Shown here piece by piece: positions 19,060-27,017 of a DNA stretch of 64,000 bases. The position numbers and the translations under genes are program-made. Location: IMG/VR virus record IMGVR_UViG_3300021962_009697, positions 1-64,000 of that record. One strand, 5' to 3'. Each line of letters starts with the position of its first letter. Within the stretch, counting starts at the first letter, position 1. This DNA comes from a virus. The notes below the pieces were generated by a model, which saw nothing but the letters and a program-made list of their open reading frames with translations, was not told where the DNA came from and ran no database searches.

Positions 19060-19260
19060 TTACTCTCCTGTGTTACTGGCCGCAGATTGTTCCTGTGCCT
19101 GAGCTTGCGCTACTACCGCTTCTAAAAAGTCTGTTAGTTTGTTATAAACTTCCCCAACATCCTTCATTTCTGCTGCACGGAATGCACCACGTGTACTGGC
19201 TAGGTCAATTATGTTTTTTAAAAGACCTAAATCAGCAATGGTTATTTGTTTATTTTCCAT
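19060..19260 (-). CDS. Unknown 66-residue protein
   Basis: MENKQITIADLGLLKNIIDL then ASTRGAFRAAEMKDVGEVYNK and a Gln/Ala-rich tail. Short all-helical proteins with a 'TRGAF' turn are, to my memory, frequent in T4-like phages; I cannot give a function. A TTAAATA element lies a few bases before the ATG, a variant of the NATAAATA start-proximal motif described in this window. Confidence 0.65.
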   Translation of the reverse strand: MENKQITIADLGLLKNIIDLASTRGAFRAAEMKDVGEVYNKLTDFLEAVVAQAQAQEQSAASNTGE

Positions 19261-19343
19261 ACAGATATTTAATGTAATCGTTTGCTAATAAAATTTTTTC
19301 TATTGGTTAGCAAGCCCAAAATTAGTCATTTAGGGCAAATTGA

Positions 19344-20177
19344 TCACTCTTTTGTGATAAAACGCCGCCAACTATCTTGTGCATCTTTAACTGGTTCTAG
19401 TCCTTCGACTTTGTTCCAAGTTGGTGGAACAGCAATAACACTGAACAGCGCACTGGTTCCAAAAATGTTGTCAGTGTTGTTTTTAAAGTTACCAGGATTG
19501 TAGTTACGAATGCAACCCCAATACAAGTGATAGCCAATGCCAGTTAGTATATCGTAAATTTTGTCCAGGTGTGGGGACTCTTGTGCTTCGTAATAAACAA
19601 GGGGAAAATTCTTTTTGATTTTGTCAAGACAGCCTTGAATAACACCTAACTCCGAACCTTCAGCATCAATTTTAATCAAGTGTGGAGGTGGAATGTCTAC
19701 ATCATCCAATCGAACAGCTTTGGCCTTTGCTCCAGTTTCTTTGTTGATCAGCACTTCCCCATAGTTGCCGGGCACGGTAGGATCAAACTCTTGAATAAGA
19801 ATGTCCCCGGCAACATTAGTAGCAGCGGCTTTGTGCAATGTTACATTCTTAAGCCCGCGAGTGTTTTCCTTTAACATTTCATAGTTTAAAGGGTTAGGTT
19901 CAAAGCAGTGAACTTGTGCACCGGTGGAGGCAAATGCTGTGGCATGAACGCCAATGTTGGCGCCCACATCATAAATTACCTTGGGTTTGTTTTGAATGTT
20001 GTTGATTACATCTAACAAGAAGTCAATTTCGGGTTGACCGTACTCACCGTACAATCGCAAACTACGGCCAATGATTTGATCATTGGTGTAAAATTTAAAC
20101 TTTTTATGATAACGTGTTTCAGTTACTTCTTTAAGTTCTTTTGGTTTGGCATTCTTGGGTTTTTTAACTATTGACAT
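19344..20177 (-). CDS. FkbM-family methyltransferase
   Basis: 277 residues. KVIYDVGANIGVHATAFAS is the SAM-binding motif I, VHCFEPNP motif II, and LIKIDAEGSELGVIQG is the FkbM hallmark. These enzymes O-methylate sugars or polyketides. The first 30 residues are Lys-rich (PKNAKPKELKEV). It lies in a block of small phage genes and may decorate a glycan made by the clusters at 1-17 kb or 49-52 kb. Confidence 0.9.
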   Translation of the reverse strand: MSIVKKPKNAKPKELKEVTETRYHKKFKFYTNDQIIGRSLRLYGEYGQPEIDFLLDVINNIQNKPKVIYDVGANIGVHATAFASTGAQVHCFEPNPLNYEMLKENTRGLKNVTLHKAAATNVAGDILIQEFDPTVPGNYGEVLINKETGAKAKAVRLDDVDIPPPHLIKIDAEGSELGVIQGCLDKIKKNFPLVYYEAQESPHLDKIYDILTGIGYHLYWGCIRNYNPGNFKNNTDNIFGTSALFSVIAVPPTWNKVEGLEPVKDAQDSWRRFITKE

Positions 20178-20186
20178 TTTACTTCC

Positions 20187-20483
20187 TTATTCTTCTGCTC
20201 TAAAACTAGTACAACTGTCATTCCACACTTCTTGTGCTTGTTTTTTGTACAGTTCTAATTCATATTCGCCTAGTGCTGCTTGATACTGCTCTTCGGTAAG
20301 ATTGTGCCAGCCCACACACTTGCCAGTGGGACTACGTCCGCAACCACAGCGACCAAACTCTTCGGGATTTTCTTTTACTCTAACTTGCATGTCTTTTTTT
20401 CGGGAAAAGATACGATCATAGTTGCTACCATATACATCTTGTGATACGCTAAAGGGGCGTGGTGACGAACCTTTACCTGACAT
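20187..20483 (-). CDS. Small protein with a CDGSH-like iron-sulfur motif
   Basis: 98 residues. The centre reads CGCGRSPTGKCVGWH: CxC, then Cys 8 residues later and His 4 after that. This is close to the CDGSH [2Fe-2S] pattern (CxCxxSx3PxCDGSH), with VGW in place of DGS and one residue fewer between the second and third Cys. A zinc site is the alternative. The rest is charged and helical. It ends 9 bases before the FkbM gene. Confidence 0.6.
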   Translation of the reverse strand: MSGKGSSPRPFSVSQDVYGSNYDRIFSRKKDMQVRVKENPEEFGRCGCGRSPTGKCVGWHNLTEEQYQAALGEYELELYKKQAQEVWNDSCTSFRAEE

Positions 20484-20641
20484 TAAACCATCTCCTCCAC
20501 GACCCCTAGTAGTTCTGCACCAATAAGTAAAGCGCCTGCATATGCTACTTCGCCATACAGTAAAGCCAAGCCAGCGGCAATCCGAATGCCACTTTTTACA
20601 AGGCTAACATAGAAATGACCTTTGCTGGTATTAAGATTCAT
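20483..20641 (-). CDS. Small hydrophobic membrane protein
   Basis: 52 residues from the ATG at 20641, which has GGAAAA upstream and suits better than the far start at 20716. The stretch IRIAAGLALLYGEVAYAGALLIG is hydrophobic enough for one or two membrane helices. It overlaps the next start by one base. Function unknown. Confidence 0.6.
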   Translation of the reverse strand: MNLNTSKGHFYVSLVKSGIRIAAGLALLYGEVAYAGALLIGAELLGVVEEMV

Positions 20642-20671
20642 AATTTTTTCCACATGTACAATTTCGACCTT

Positions 20672-20693
20672 GATTGCAATCGTGATTGCAATC
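20672..20693 (-). promoter_or_regulatory. Tandem perfect palindromes GATTGCAATC, candidate operator
   Basis: Two copies of the 10-base palindrome GATTGCAATC at 20672-20681 and 20684-20693, 2 bases apart, so 12 bases centre to centre. They lie 25-46 bases downstream of a consensus -10 element and upstream of the gene at 20641, where a repressor would block transcription. The spacing is about one helical turn. Confidence 0.45.
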
Positions 20694-20717
20694 GCTTGTT
20701 GGTAATGCAATAACAAT

Positions 20718-20746
20718 ATTATACACGATTACAATTGTTAATGCAA
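20718..20746 (-). promoter_or_regulatory. Sigma70-type promoter for the 20641-18308 operon
   Basis: -35 TTGCAT at 20741-20746, 17-base spacer, -10 TATAAT at 20718-20723. It drives the minus-strand genes from 20641 downward, past the tandem palindromes. Confidence 0.65.
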
Positions 20747-20785
20747 CGATTATTAACAGTATCATATTAATTATGGCTCACTAAA

Positions 20786-20998
20786 TCAGACACGCACAAT
20801 TTCAGGACCCGGGCTTTCAAAGTCCAGACCAGCGGAACGTCCTTCAAAACAACGACCATTCCAGGTCATTGTTAATTTAACTGAACGGTTTAGTGCTACT
20901 GAAAGACTTTGTTTCTCTCGGAATGACAGCACATCTGCTGGCATTTTTTTGCCACTTGCCACTGCCGTTACTTGGCATTCTTGACTGTAAATGTTCAT
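20786..20998 (-). CDS. Unknown 70-residue protein
   Basis: MNIYSQECQVTAVASGKKMP and a beta-rich middle with VKLTMTWNGRCFEGRSAGLDF. No membrane segment or known motif. It lies 7 bases after the gene at 21006, in a run of small phage-like genes; the region between its stop and the promoter at 20746 is 39 bases. Confidence 0.6.
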   Translation of the reverse strand: MNIYSQECQVTAVASGKKMPADVLSFREKQSLSVALNRSVKLTMTWNGRCFEGRSAGLDFESPGPEIVRV

Positions 20999-21005
20999 AA
21001 TTGTG

Positions 21006-21245
21006 TTAAGTTCGTAATTTTAAATCTCGGTATTTGACTCTTAGCTGTTTGTAAATAACACCGTCAATTTTCAATGGTAGATCCAGGTGAACAGTAACCA
21101 TTGGTCCTTCAAGTTCATTGCGCATATTGTCGCAACCAACTGTACCTACCCAAGGTGCTTTTTTAAATCGTCCTTCCACACGATCGCCAATTTGGTATCG
21201 GGCAACAGGACGATTTTTACTAAAGTATTCTGCTAATGTTGACAA
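21006..21245 (-). CDS. Unknown phage-like small beta protein
   Basis: 79 residues if started at the TTG at 21245; a longer frame from 21299 would overlap the small membrane gene at 21253 by 47 bases, so I prefer the short form. The core YQIGDRVEGRFKKAPWVGTV, then HLDLPLKIDG and LRVKYRDLK, reads like a small SH3-like barrel; proteins with this pattern are, as far as I recall, common in T4-like phages. Function unknown. Confidence 0.65.
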   Translation of the reverse strand: MSTLAEYFSKNRPVARYQIGDRVEGRFKKAPWVGTVGCDNMRNELEGPMVTVHLDLPLKIDGVIYKQLRVKYRDLKLRT

Positions 21246-21252
21246 GGTGTTA

Positions 21253-21390
21253 CTATTTAATGAAGCTTGAGATGACCGGTATAGCAAATATAAGTACAAG
21301 AAGCAGAACGATTACAAGATCAACTGATCTAATCTTGCTCCCACTCCACTCGTTTAACGAGTCTGCGATTGTTTCTTTTATGTCTTTCAT
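21253..21390 (-). CDS. 45-residue single-pass membrane protein
   Basis: MKDIKETIADSLNEWSGSKI followed by VDLVIVLLLVLIFAIPVISSF, a clear single membrane helix near the C-terminus. Its ATG overlaps the upstream stop by 4 bases (ATGA at 21387-21390), good evidence for translation. It may pair with the membrane/coiled-coil protein encoded just upstream. Confidence 0.65.
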   Translation of the reverse strand: MKDIKETIADSLNEWSGSKIRSVDLVIVLLLVLIFAIPVISSFIK

Positions 21391-21746
21391 TTTGCTTGTT
21401 TTTCTAACTCTGTAATTCGTTTTTCCAATGCATTAAACTGTTCAGCAGTTTGGATAATAATTGCTTGATTGCGCCGCGCAAGTTCTTTATTGTTTTCAAT
21501 TTCCTGTTGATTAAGCGCAATCTGCTGACTTTGTAATTGGTCAGCTTTGTTGGACAGTTCGTGCAGTTTACTTAGCGTTTCGCGGTTCTGTTCCGACAAA
21601 TTTCTCAGTTCCGAAAGACCGATAGCCATGAACAATATAATCAGTATGGCCGCTACAAGCAGTATGACATTTTGTAAAGCAAATATCCCTAACCATTCTG
21701 AATTTTTTATTGTTTTTCTTAGCAAATCAATATTTTTATTATCCAT
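21387..21746 (-). CDS. Membrane-anchored coiled-coil protein
   Basis: 119 residues: one membrane helix at about 23-45 (LQNVILLVAAILIILFMAIG), then a long heptad coiled coil (LSEQNRETLSKLHELSNKAD and on to LEKRITELEKQAK). It resembles, in design only, the two proteins at 46237 and 46518. The start is 7 bases after a CATAAATA element. Confidence 0.65.
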   Translation of the reverse strand: MDNKNIDLLRKTIKNSEWLGIFALQNVILLVAAILIILFMAIGLSELRNLSEQNRETLSKLHELSNKADQLQSQQIALNQQEIENNKELARRNQAIIIQTAEQFNALEKRITELEKQAK

Positions 21747-21753
21747 AATTGAA

Positions 21754-21761
21754 TATTTATG
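21754..21761 (-). promoter_or_regulatory. NATAAATA late-type element
   Basis: CATAAATA on the minus strand, 7 bases before the ATG at 21746. It matches the T4 late-promoter core at seven of eight positions (TATAAATA); a conventional TATAAT also lies about 20 bases upstream of it. Confidence 0.5.
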
Positions 21762-21770
21762 GATTTAGTA

Positions 21771-22067
21771 TTATACGCAACCTGTAGGCTTCGGAAGTCC
21801 CCCATATTTGGTAATCTTTTTCATGGGCGCACTTTTGAAAATATCATACAATGGACCAGCTTTACGATCCATGCCCAATGTTTTTGCAAACTCACGAATA
21901 GGTGGAACCACTTGATATTCATCATAGTATTCCCGTGCCTTCATAACATAACCTTCAATTTCTTCGGTTATTTCAAAGTCATCTTCCTGGGCCATTTCAA
22001 ACATAATGTCCCGGGTCCATTCATCCCTATCCATTAGATAACCATCACCATCACGATTTAACATCAT
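21771..22067 (-). CDS. TusE/DsrC-family sulfur-carrier protein
   Basis: 98 residues. DGYLMDRDEWTRDIMFEMAQ, then the EITEE...Y(Y)DEYQVVPPIREF core and the C-terminus YGGLPKPTGCV with the penultimate Cys that carries persulfide. Only that Cys is present, not the second DsrC Cys, so it is TusE-like: TusE relays sulfur to MnmA for 2-thiouridine in tRNA. DsrC-type genes are known in some marine phages. A strong AAAGGAG site precedes the ATG. Confidence 0.88.
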   Translation of the reverse strand: MMLNRDGDGYLMDRDEWTRDIMFEMAQEDDFEITEEIEGYVMKAREYYDEYQVVPPIREFAKTLGMDRKAGPLYDIFKSAPMKKITKYGGLPKPTGCV

Positions 22068-22076
22068 TGGTCTCCT

Positions 22077-22196
22077 TTATGAATCGATGTAATTGTCATC
22101 GTCGTCATCCCGGGTGCTTGCGTGAAACCCAACCAGGTACCCCATCCAAAACGCAATAAAAAAAGTAATAACTATTGAAAGTGTGTGTGACAGCAT
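22077..22196 (-). CDS. 39-residue membrane protein
   Basis: MLSHTLSIVITFFIAFWMGY with one membrane helix, ending in an Asp-rich tail (RDDDDDNYIDS). It lies between the TusE-like gene (9 bases) and the gene at 22204 (7 bases) in the same direction. The hydrophobic-then-acidic layout is typical of small phage membrane proteins. Function unknown. Confidence 0.55.
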   Translation of the reverse strand: MLSHTLSIVITFFIAFWMGYLVGFHASTRDDDDDNYIDS

Positions 22197-22203
22197 GATT
22201 TAA

Positions 22204-22404
22204 TCATTCAACTCCGAAATGTTGTTTAATAGCATTAGCAGGTAGTGTAGAGTTTGAACTGTCTAATGCAATCCGAGCACATTCTCGCACAATCAACTCA
22301 GCAAGTTTCTCTGTGTAATTATGCATGAATGCAGAATTGCCTAGTCCAGCGTTGGTTGCATAATTGCTTGCTATTGTTGAGTACGATCTAACCGCATTGT
22401 TCAT
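22204..22404 (-). CDS. Unknown 66-residue phage-like protein
   Basis: MNNAVRSYSTIASNYATNAG and the helix KLAELIVRECARIAL. Short proteins with an 'ELIVRECA' helix are, in my memory, frequent in T4-like cyanophages and relatives; role unknown. Its ATG overlaps the stop of the VWA gene by 4 bases. Confidence 0.68.
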   Translation of the reverse strand: MNNAVRSYSTIASNYATNAGLGNSAFMHNYTEKLAELIVRECARIALDSSNSTLPANAIKQHFGVE

Positions 22405-23684
22405 GCTGTCACTTCTTCTTCATAGTAGGCATACTGTCCCCAAGGAGGAACAATAGTTGTAGTGCCATGCAAGATCCAAACAGTATCAGCATACTCTTTG
22501 TCGCCCCAACTACCATAAGGATAACCATCTGTGAACACAATCAGTCGCTTGGGTTCAATTTCTTCTTCTTTGAGATATTTAAAAATACAAGTGAAATCAG
22601 TGCCGCCGCCACCGTGGACTTCATAGTCCATAATATCATCGAGATTTTCGGAGTCATACTGCCGAGGATTATACACTTCAGTGTCAAATGTAGCTAGGTG
22701 TATACGGTATGCTGGGAACGACTCCATGATGCCTGCTACTTCACCTAGAATATCTTTTAGCATCGGCTCCTCCATTGAGCCCGAAGCGTCAATAAACAAA
22801 GCAATGTCAATCATTGGATCAAGCTTCATGCCCGGCATAACAGCATCCATGTCCCACCCTTTGCGACTTGTTCGCATCCAAGTGTAATCGCTTTTAATAG
22901 TGGATTCCAACTGCATGCGCAACAGTTCACGCCAGTTCATCTTAGGTTGCGTCAGTTGTTGCAGTATACGCTTAACGCCCCCGGGCAAGTTGCCTGCACC
23001 TGCAGAATCAGCTGCCGCCGCTGACAGCATGGCTTCTTTGATTTCGTCCTTGATCTGCTGGCGTTCTTCTGGTGAAAGTCGAGGACGGCCCTTGCCTTCA
23101 TCGTCGCCAGAGCCGCTTCCTTCGCCTTCTTGATCATCCAGGTGCTGGTCAATCATCTTGTCAAGCAAACTGCTGATGTCAATCTTTTCCGCATTTTCGT
23201 ACAGGATGTCGTAAACTTCTTCGGCACTCATGCCTTCGTATTTCCGATCATACAAGCAAGGTACGGAAGTAATAAACTCGCCTACATTATGCTTTTTCAA
23301 GTCGGCATTGACGCAATAGTCATCAGCAATATTCCACAACTGCGGATCGCGATCACCGCGGCGCCCAAAGTGGTCATATACACAATGCAACACTTCATGC
23401 CCAAACAAGAATTCAACTTCTTTGGGCTTGAGCATTTTAATAAAACGACTGTTATAGTAAAAGCGACGCCCATCAGTAGCGGCTGTAGGGCACCATTCGT
23501 CAGCATTAACCAGTTTCAGTCGAGTGGCCAAGTTGCCAAAGAACGAAGCCTTGAGGAGCAGTCCCACACGAGCAGTGGTTAGGATTTCACGAACTTCGCG
23601 GTCCAATTTGGGATCCATGGGTCCAATGAGATTCTTAAACTTTTCGCTTTCTTTGGAGTCTGCTGTGGTACCTGTAGTGCTCAT
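22401..23684 (-). CDS. VWA-domain putative zinc metallopeptidase (DUF2201-type)
   Basis: 427 residues. N-terminal domain with FGHEVLHCVYDHF (HExxH zinc motif), a charged linker at about 190-215 (GEGSGSGDDEGKGRPRLSP), and a C-terminal VWA domain with the MIDAS loop ALFIDASGSM and a later GGGGTDFTC. Such proteins pair with MoxR AAA+ ATPases, as here with the gene at 23737, and act as chaperone or metal-insertion pairs. Substrate unknown. Confidence 0.88.
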   Translation of the reverse strand: MSTTGTTADSKESEKFKNLIGPMDPKLDREVREILTTARVGLLLKASFFGNLATRLKLVNADEWCPTAATDGRRFYYNSRFIKMLKPKEVEFLFGHEVLHCVYDHFGRRGDRDPQLWNIADDYCVNADLKKHNVGEFITSVPCLYDRKYEGMSAEEVYDILYENAEKIDISSLLDKMIDQHLDDQEGEGSGSGDDEGKGRPRLSPEERQQIKDEIKEAMLSAAAADSAGAGNLPGGVKRILQQLTQPKMNWRELLRMQLESTIKSDYTWMRTSRKGWDMDAVMPGMKLDPMIDIALFIDASGSMEEPMLKDILGEVAGIMESFPAYRIHLATFDTEVYNPRQYDSENLDDIMDYEVHGGGGTDFTCIFKYLKEEEIEPKRLIVFTDGYPYGSWGDKEYADTVWILHGTTTIVPPWGQYAYYEEEVTA

Positions 23685-23706
23685 ATTGTTCCTTTACTAT
23701 ACCTAT

Positions 23707-23735
23707 ATTATAGCATAATATGAATTATTCGTCAA
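23707..23735 (-). promoter_or_regulatory. Sigma70-type promoter for the VWA operon
   Basis: -35 TTGACG at 23730-23735, 17-base spacer, -10 TATAAT at 23707-23712. The leader contains AAAGGAACA before the ATG at 23684. The -35 almost touches the stop of the MoxR gene upstream. Confidence 0.75.
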
Positions 23736-23736
23736 T

Positions 23737-24822
23737 TTAGGCACTGGCTTGCAGAATATACTTACCGTATTTCTGATGGAACTTATCGAAGTTTTTCAGC
23801 TTGGTAGGTTGGAACGGCAGTTCATATGTGGTAAGTGCAATACGAGCACCCATAACTACCAGTTCAGTTTCAAAGTTATTCATCATATATCCCAGGAAAT
23901 TGTCAGCCATAGCGTGAAATTCTTTGTCAGGAATTTTACGGGCTACAGCATCTTTGAGCTCGTAGCACATGGAGATCACCAGGCTGTACATGGCACTGAC
24001 TTCTTTGATTTCCAAGTCCTCAACTTTGCCTGCCAAAATATCTTCGGGCTTGGGCAGTCGAGAACTAATTTTGCGATGCGCCATAAACTTGACAGCCAGG
24101 CCCTCACCTACAGTACCTGCGATCAAGTTGGTTAACGTTTCGTCGTCGCCGTCATCTGCATACAGCAACTGGCTTACAAAAGTCCACGAACGCGGTGTGG
24201 CAAAAGCCCGCGAGCTTGACTTGGCATCAAAGTCGTACAAGTCTTGTTTGGCAAAACTCAAATAACCCGCTACATCCGGATGGATCTTGTTCTGCACCGC
24301 CCACGCCTGATATGATGGGAAATCTACAGCCATTTCTTGGTGAATAAAGCGATTGGCCAGCGGCGTGGGCATACGATAAGTTACGCCCTTGTCGCTTTCA
24401 CGATTGCCAGCAGCCGCAATCACAACATTTTCTGGCAAAACATATTTGCCCACACGACGATTGAGAATCAGCTGATAAGCCGCGGCTTGCACTGAACCAG
24501 CGGCGCTGTTCAACTCATCTAGGAACAGCACTACAACTGGATACTCCGCGGCAGTTTCTTCATCGGGCAGGTCAATTGGTGGTGCCCAATCCATTTTGCC
24601 AGTTTCTTTGTTGTAGAACGGAATACCGCGAATGTCTGTAGGCTCCATTTGACCCAGTCGGCAGTCATACATGATGCCTCCTAGTTCTTCAGTGATGCTG
24701 GCTACAAGATCACTTTTGCCAATGCCCGGAGGACCCCAAAGGAATACGGGACGTTTAACTTTGAATGCTTGGAGTAGACTTTTGCGAGCTTGTCTGGAAG
24801 TGACTGTACGAGTGTCGGACAT
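23737..24822 (-). CDS. MoxR/CobS-like AAA+ ATPase
   Basis: 361 residues. Walker A GPPGIGKSD near residue 32, Walker B VVLFLDELN, sensor 1 AAGNRES, and the arginine-finger region TPLANRF. It is followed by a VWA metallopeptidase, the usual MoxR partner. In cyanophages a gene of this kind is annotated cobS from similarity to the cobaltochelatase subunit. It probably remodels or loads metal into a partner. Own promoter and AAAGGG leader. Confidence 0.92.
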   Translation of the reverse strand: MSDTRTVTSRQARKSLLQAFKVKRPVFLWGPPGIGKSDLVASITEELGGIMYDCRLGQMEPTDIRGIPFYNKETGKMDWAPPIDLPDEETAAEYPVVVLFLDELNSAAGSVQAAAYQLILNRRVGKYVLPENVVIAAAGNRESDKGVTYRMPTPLANRFIHQEMAVDFPSYQAWAVQNKIHPDVAGYLSFAKQDLYDFDAKSSSRAFATPRSWTFVSQLLYADDGDDETLTNLIAGTVGEGLAVKFMAHRKISSRLPKPEDILAGKVEDLEIKEVSAMYSLVISMCYELKDAVARKIPDKEFHAMADNFLGYMMNNFETELVVMGARIALTTYELPFQPTKLKNFDKFHQKYGKYILQASA

Positions 24823-24852
24823 GGTAAATCCCTTTTGTTACGTTATGAGTAT

Positions 24853-24881
24853 ATTATAACAAAACCTGGATTTTGCGTCAA
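24853..24881 (-). promoter_or_regulatory. Sigma70-type promoter for the MoxR gene
   Basis: -35 TTGACG at 24876-24881, 17-base spacer, -10 TATAAT at 24853-24858, followed by a leader with AAAAGGGA ahead of the ATG at 24822. Confidence 0.75.
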
Positions 24882-24917
24882 ACACTTTTTTAGTGAAAAA
24901 CTGTTGTTTTTTTGCAA

Positions 24918-25163
24918 CTAACAGCTGATGCAAAATGTAGAAAAAATAAACGGATTATGTCCAGCATTAGATATTTCTATTACACTAACAGATTTTAAAT
25001 CAAACAACGAGTTAGAACTAAAACTTGTAAATGTATCTTTATTATTAACAACAATTGTAATACCATAATCCCATTCACTAATAGCAGTAAATGTTAAATC
25101 GGTGGGCATAACAAAACGTATTTGTTGCATTTGTCCCGGATAAAGAGTAATATTAGCATCCAT
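24918..25163 (-). CDS. Unknown 81-residue beta-rich protein
   Basis: MDANITLYPGQMQQIRFVMP with alternating hydrophobic strands, ending FIFSTFCISC. No signal peptide. It starts within the last codons of the oxygenase-like gene (11-base overlap), so it is probably co-translated. The AT-rich composition matches the genes to its right rather than the GC-richer VWA/MoxR pair, which may mark a module border. Confidence 0.55.
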   Translation of the reverse strand: MDANITLYPGQMQQIRFVMPTDLTFTAISEWDYGITIVVNNKDTFTSFSSNSLFDLKSVSVIEISNAGHNPFIFSTFCISC

Positions 25164-25839
25164 ATTTTTCGCACCATTCTTGTGTCACAACGCCCGATAT
25201 CATTAAAAAGATTCTATCATGCTCGGTAAAATTATGTCCGTAATGTGGCATAGCATTTTTAAGTATAACAGCATCTCCGGCTTTCCAATTTTTCCATACT
25301 TGAGTTCCTAAGCAAAATGCTTGTCCTGGCTTCCAATCCTCAACTGCAATTAGAATTTTGCGATTTAAATAATCTTTAAGGAATCCCCCACGGCGAACTT
25401 TTTCGCCATTGACTAATTCAAAATTGTGATCCATATGACAGACTGTCATCGAATATGGTGTTTGTACACTAAAACTCATTGACCAGCTCAGAAATCCAAA
25501 TTTTTTACCCAAATGCCATTGAGAATTTTTGTCAGACACTTTAGCCAAATAAAATGATTCGTATCCTGCCTTATATCCTGCGTCAACTAAACATTGAACA
25601 GTATCTTTAATTTCGTCATACCCTTGCTTATCTTCACTTTCCGAAGAAGATTCAAGAACACAACTGTACATATTAACAAAATCTATAGGTACCCACGGAG
25701 TTCCGCTATAAACAATACCGCGCCAGTTACCAATTTCTTCAGGCAATACGCCTGGTATTTTTACCAAGTCTGATTTCCGAAATTGTCGATCGAATTCATA
25801 AAAACCGCCGTCTCGACTTTGTTGACTTGCTACTTTCAT
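25153..25839 (-). CDS. Fe(II)/2-oxoglutarate dioxygenase-like protein
   Basis: 228 residues. TVCHMDHNFEL provides an HxD pair, and KNAMPHYGHNFTEHDRIFLM provides a distal His followed by an Arg that could bind 2-oxoglutarate. Strands between them fit a double-stranded beta-helix. Phages of this kind carry many such oxygenases; the substrate is unknown. It stands next to an asparagine-synthetase-like PP-loop enzyme, suggesting a small biosynthetic operon. Confidence 0.6.
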   Translation of the reverse strand: MKVASQQSRDGGFYEFDRQFRKSDLVKIPGVLPEEIGNWRGIVYSGTPWVPIDFVNMYSCVLESSSESEDKQGYDEIKDTVQCLVDAGYKAGYESFYLAKVSDKNSQWHLGKKFGFLSWSMSFSVQTPYSMTVCHMDHNFELVNGEKVRRGGFLKDYLNRKILIAVEDWKPGQAFCLGTQVWKNWKAGDAVILKNAMPHYGHNFTEHDRIFLMISGVVTQEWCEKYGC

Positions 25840-25840
25840 A

Positions 25841-26983
25841 TTATTTAATTCCTTTTATTTTGTGTTTTTTTGACATAATATTGTAATATGTTTGTATCGG
25901 TTGTTTGTCGGAAGACAGTAACTTGTGGCGTGTCATATATGATAATAAGGTCTGATCAGTTTGCAATACATGCCACCCACCAACATAATTTTTAAATGCA
26001 TCAGACTGGCTTTTAAAACCTTTTGCTAATGTACTACCTGACTGACTGCTTCTTAGTTGAGCAATGATACTTTGAGGTACTTCTTTTGTAAAATTAATTG
26101 ACTTCAATATTTCTCTATGAAATCTTGTTGACTTTTTTTCTGCTAAACTACTACCGTACAATATAACGGGTTCTGGATCTCTTCCTTGGACGGCGCATTT
26201 TAAATAATAGTTATCGAATTTTTCTAATTCGTTTAACGATGTTCCTGTTTGCAAACAATAATTTAGCATCATGTGACATTGTTTGGCGTGTAATTCTGGC
26301 AAATCCGGTGATACAAAAAAGAATTCCATTTCTGGACGCATCATTACAACTCCAAATGTGCCATCAAGAAAAGTAAAATAATACCCATCATTTTCTTTAA
26401 TTAAATATGGTTTTTCATGCCCAGTGACTACACAATAGTTATTGTTGCTAAACAAACGACTAATAATGGTTTGATCTAGCAGCGGGCAATTATATTTAAA
26501 ATGAGAGCTAAGATTTTTAGTTACTAAAAAATCTTCGGATGTTACTTGTGTTTCGAACTCTTTTATACTAACGTCGTCAAATGCAGACTTAGTAACAATT
26601 TTTGTAGTTTTGTCTGGATGATTTTGAATCAACCAATTTACAATGTCTTTTGACATGTATTCTGGATTACTGTTACCTGAATAAGAAACATAAATTTCGT
26701 CGATATGTATATTATTGCGCAAGAAAGTATTATAAACAGTAATCGAATCTGTGCCGCCACTAAATGCCAAAACAAGTTTAGAATACTTGTTTCTTAATTG
26801 GTGAGCTCGTTTGTCACAAAGTGACTGAAAACTTTCTAGCGGCTCAACAGTCCAATTAATAGTGGAAAATACATCGTCATAAAAATCAAACTTTGGAAAT
26901 GTATGAGTTTCGTATATAGAGGCGTGTAGAAATGTTGCATATGGATTTGCAAATTTAACGCCATTGACATTATAGTAGACCAT
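25841..26983 (-). CDS. PP-loop ATP-pyrophosphatase, asparagine-synthetase-like
   Basis: 380 residues. LVLAFSGGTDSITVYN is a clean PP-loop (SGGxDS) that adenylates a carboxylate or amide. The rest lacks the N-terminal glutaminase domain of AsnB, so ammonia or another amine would be the nucleophile. Similar stand-alone domains form amides in natural-product pathways. It lies between the oxygenase-like gene and a cobalamin-type radical SAM gene, on the same strand. Confidence 0.78.
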   Translation of the reverse strand: MVYYNVNGVKFANPYATFLHASIYETHTFPKFDFYDDVFSTINWTVEPLESFQSLCDKRAHQLRNKYSKLVLAFSGGTDSITVYNTFLRNNIHIDEIYVSYSGNSNPEYMSKDIVNWLIQNHPDKTTKIVTKSAFDDVSIKEFETQVTSEDFLVTKNLSSHFKYNCPLLDQTIISRLFSNNNYCVVTGHEKPYLIKENDGYYFTFLDGTFGVVMMRPEMEFFFVSPDLPELHAKQCHMMLNYCLQTGTSLNELEKFDNYYLKCAVQGRDPEPVILYGSSLAEKKSTRFHREILKSINFTKEVPQSIIAQLRSSQSGSTLAKGFKSQSDAFKNYVGGWHVLQTDQTLLSYMTRHKLLSSDKQPIQTYYNIMSKKHKIKGIK

Positions 26984-27017
26984 TTCTAATTATTTTTAGT
27001 ATTTTGACTTTAATGAA

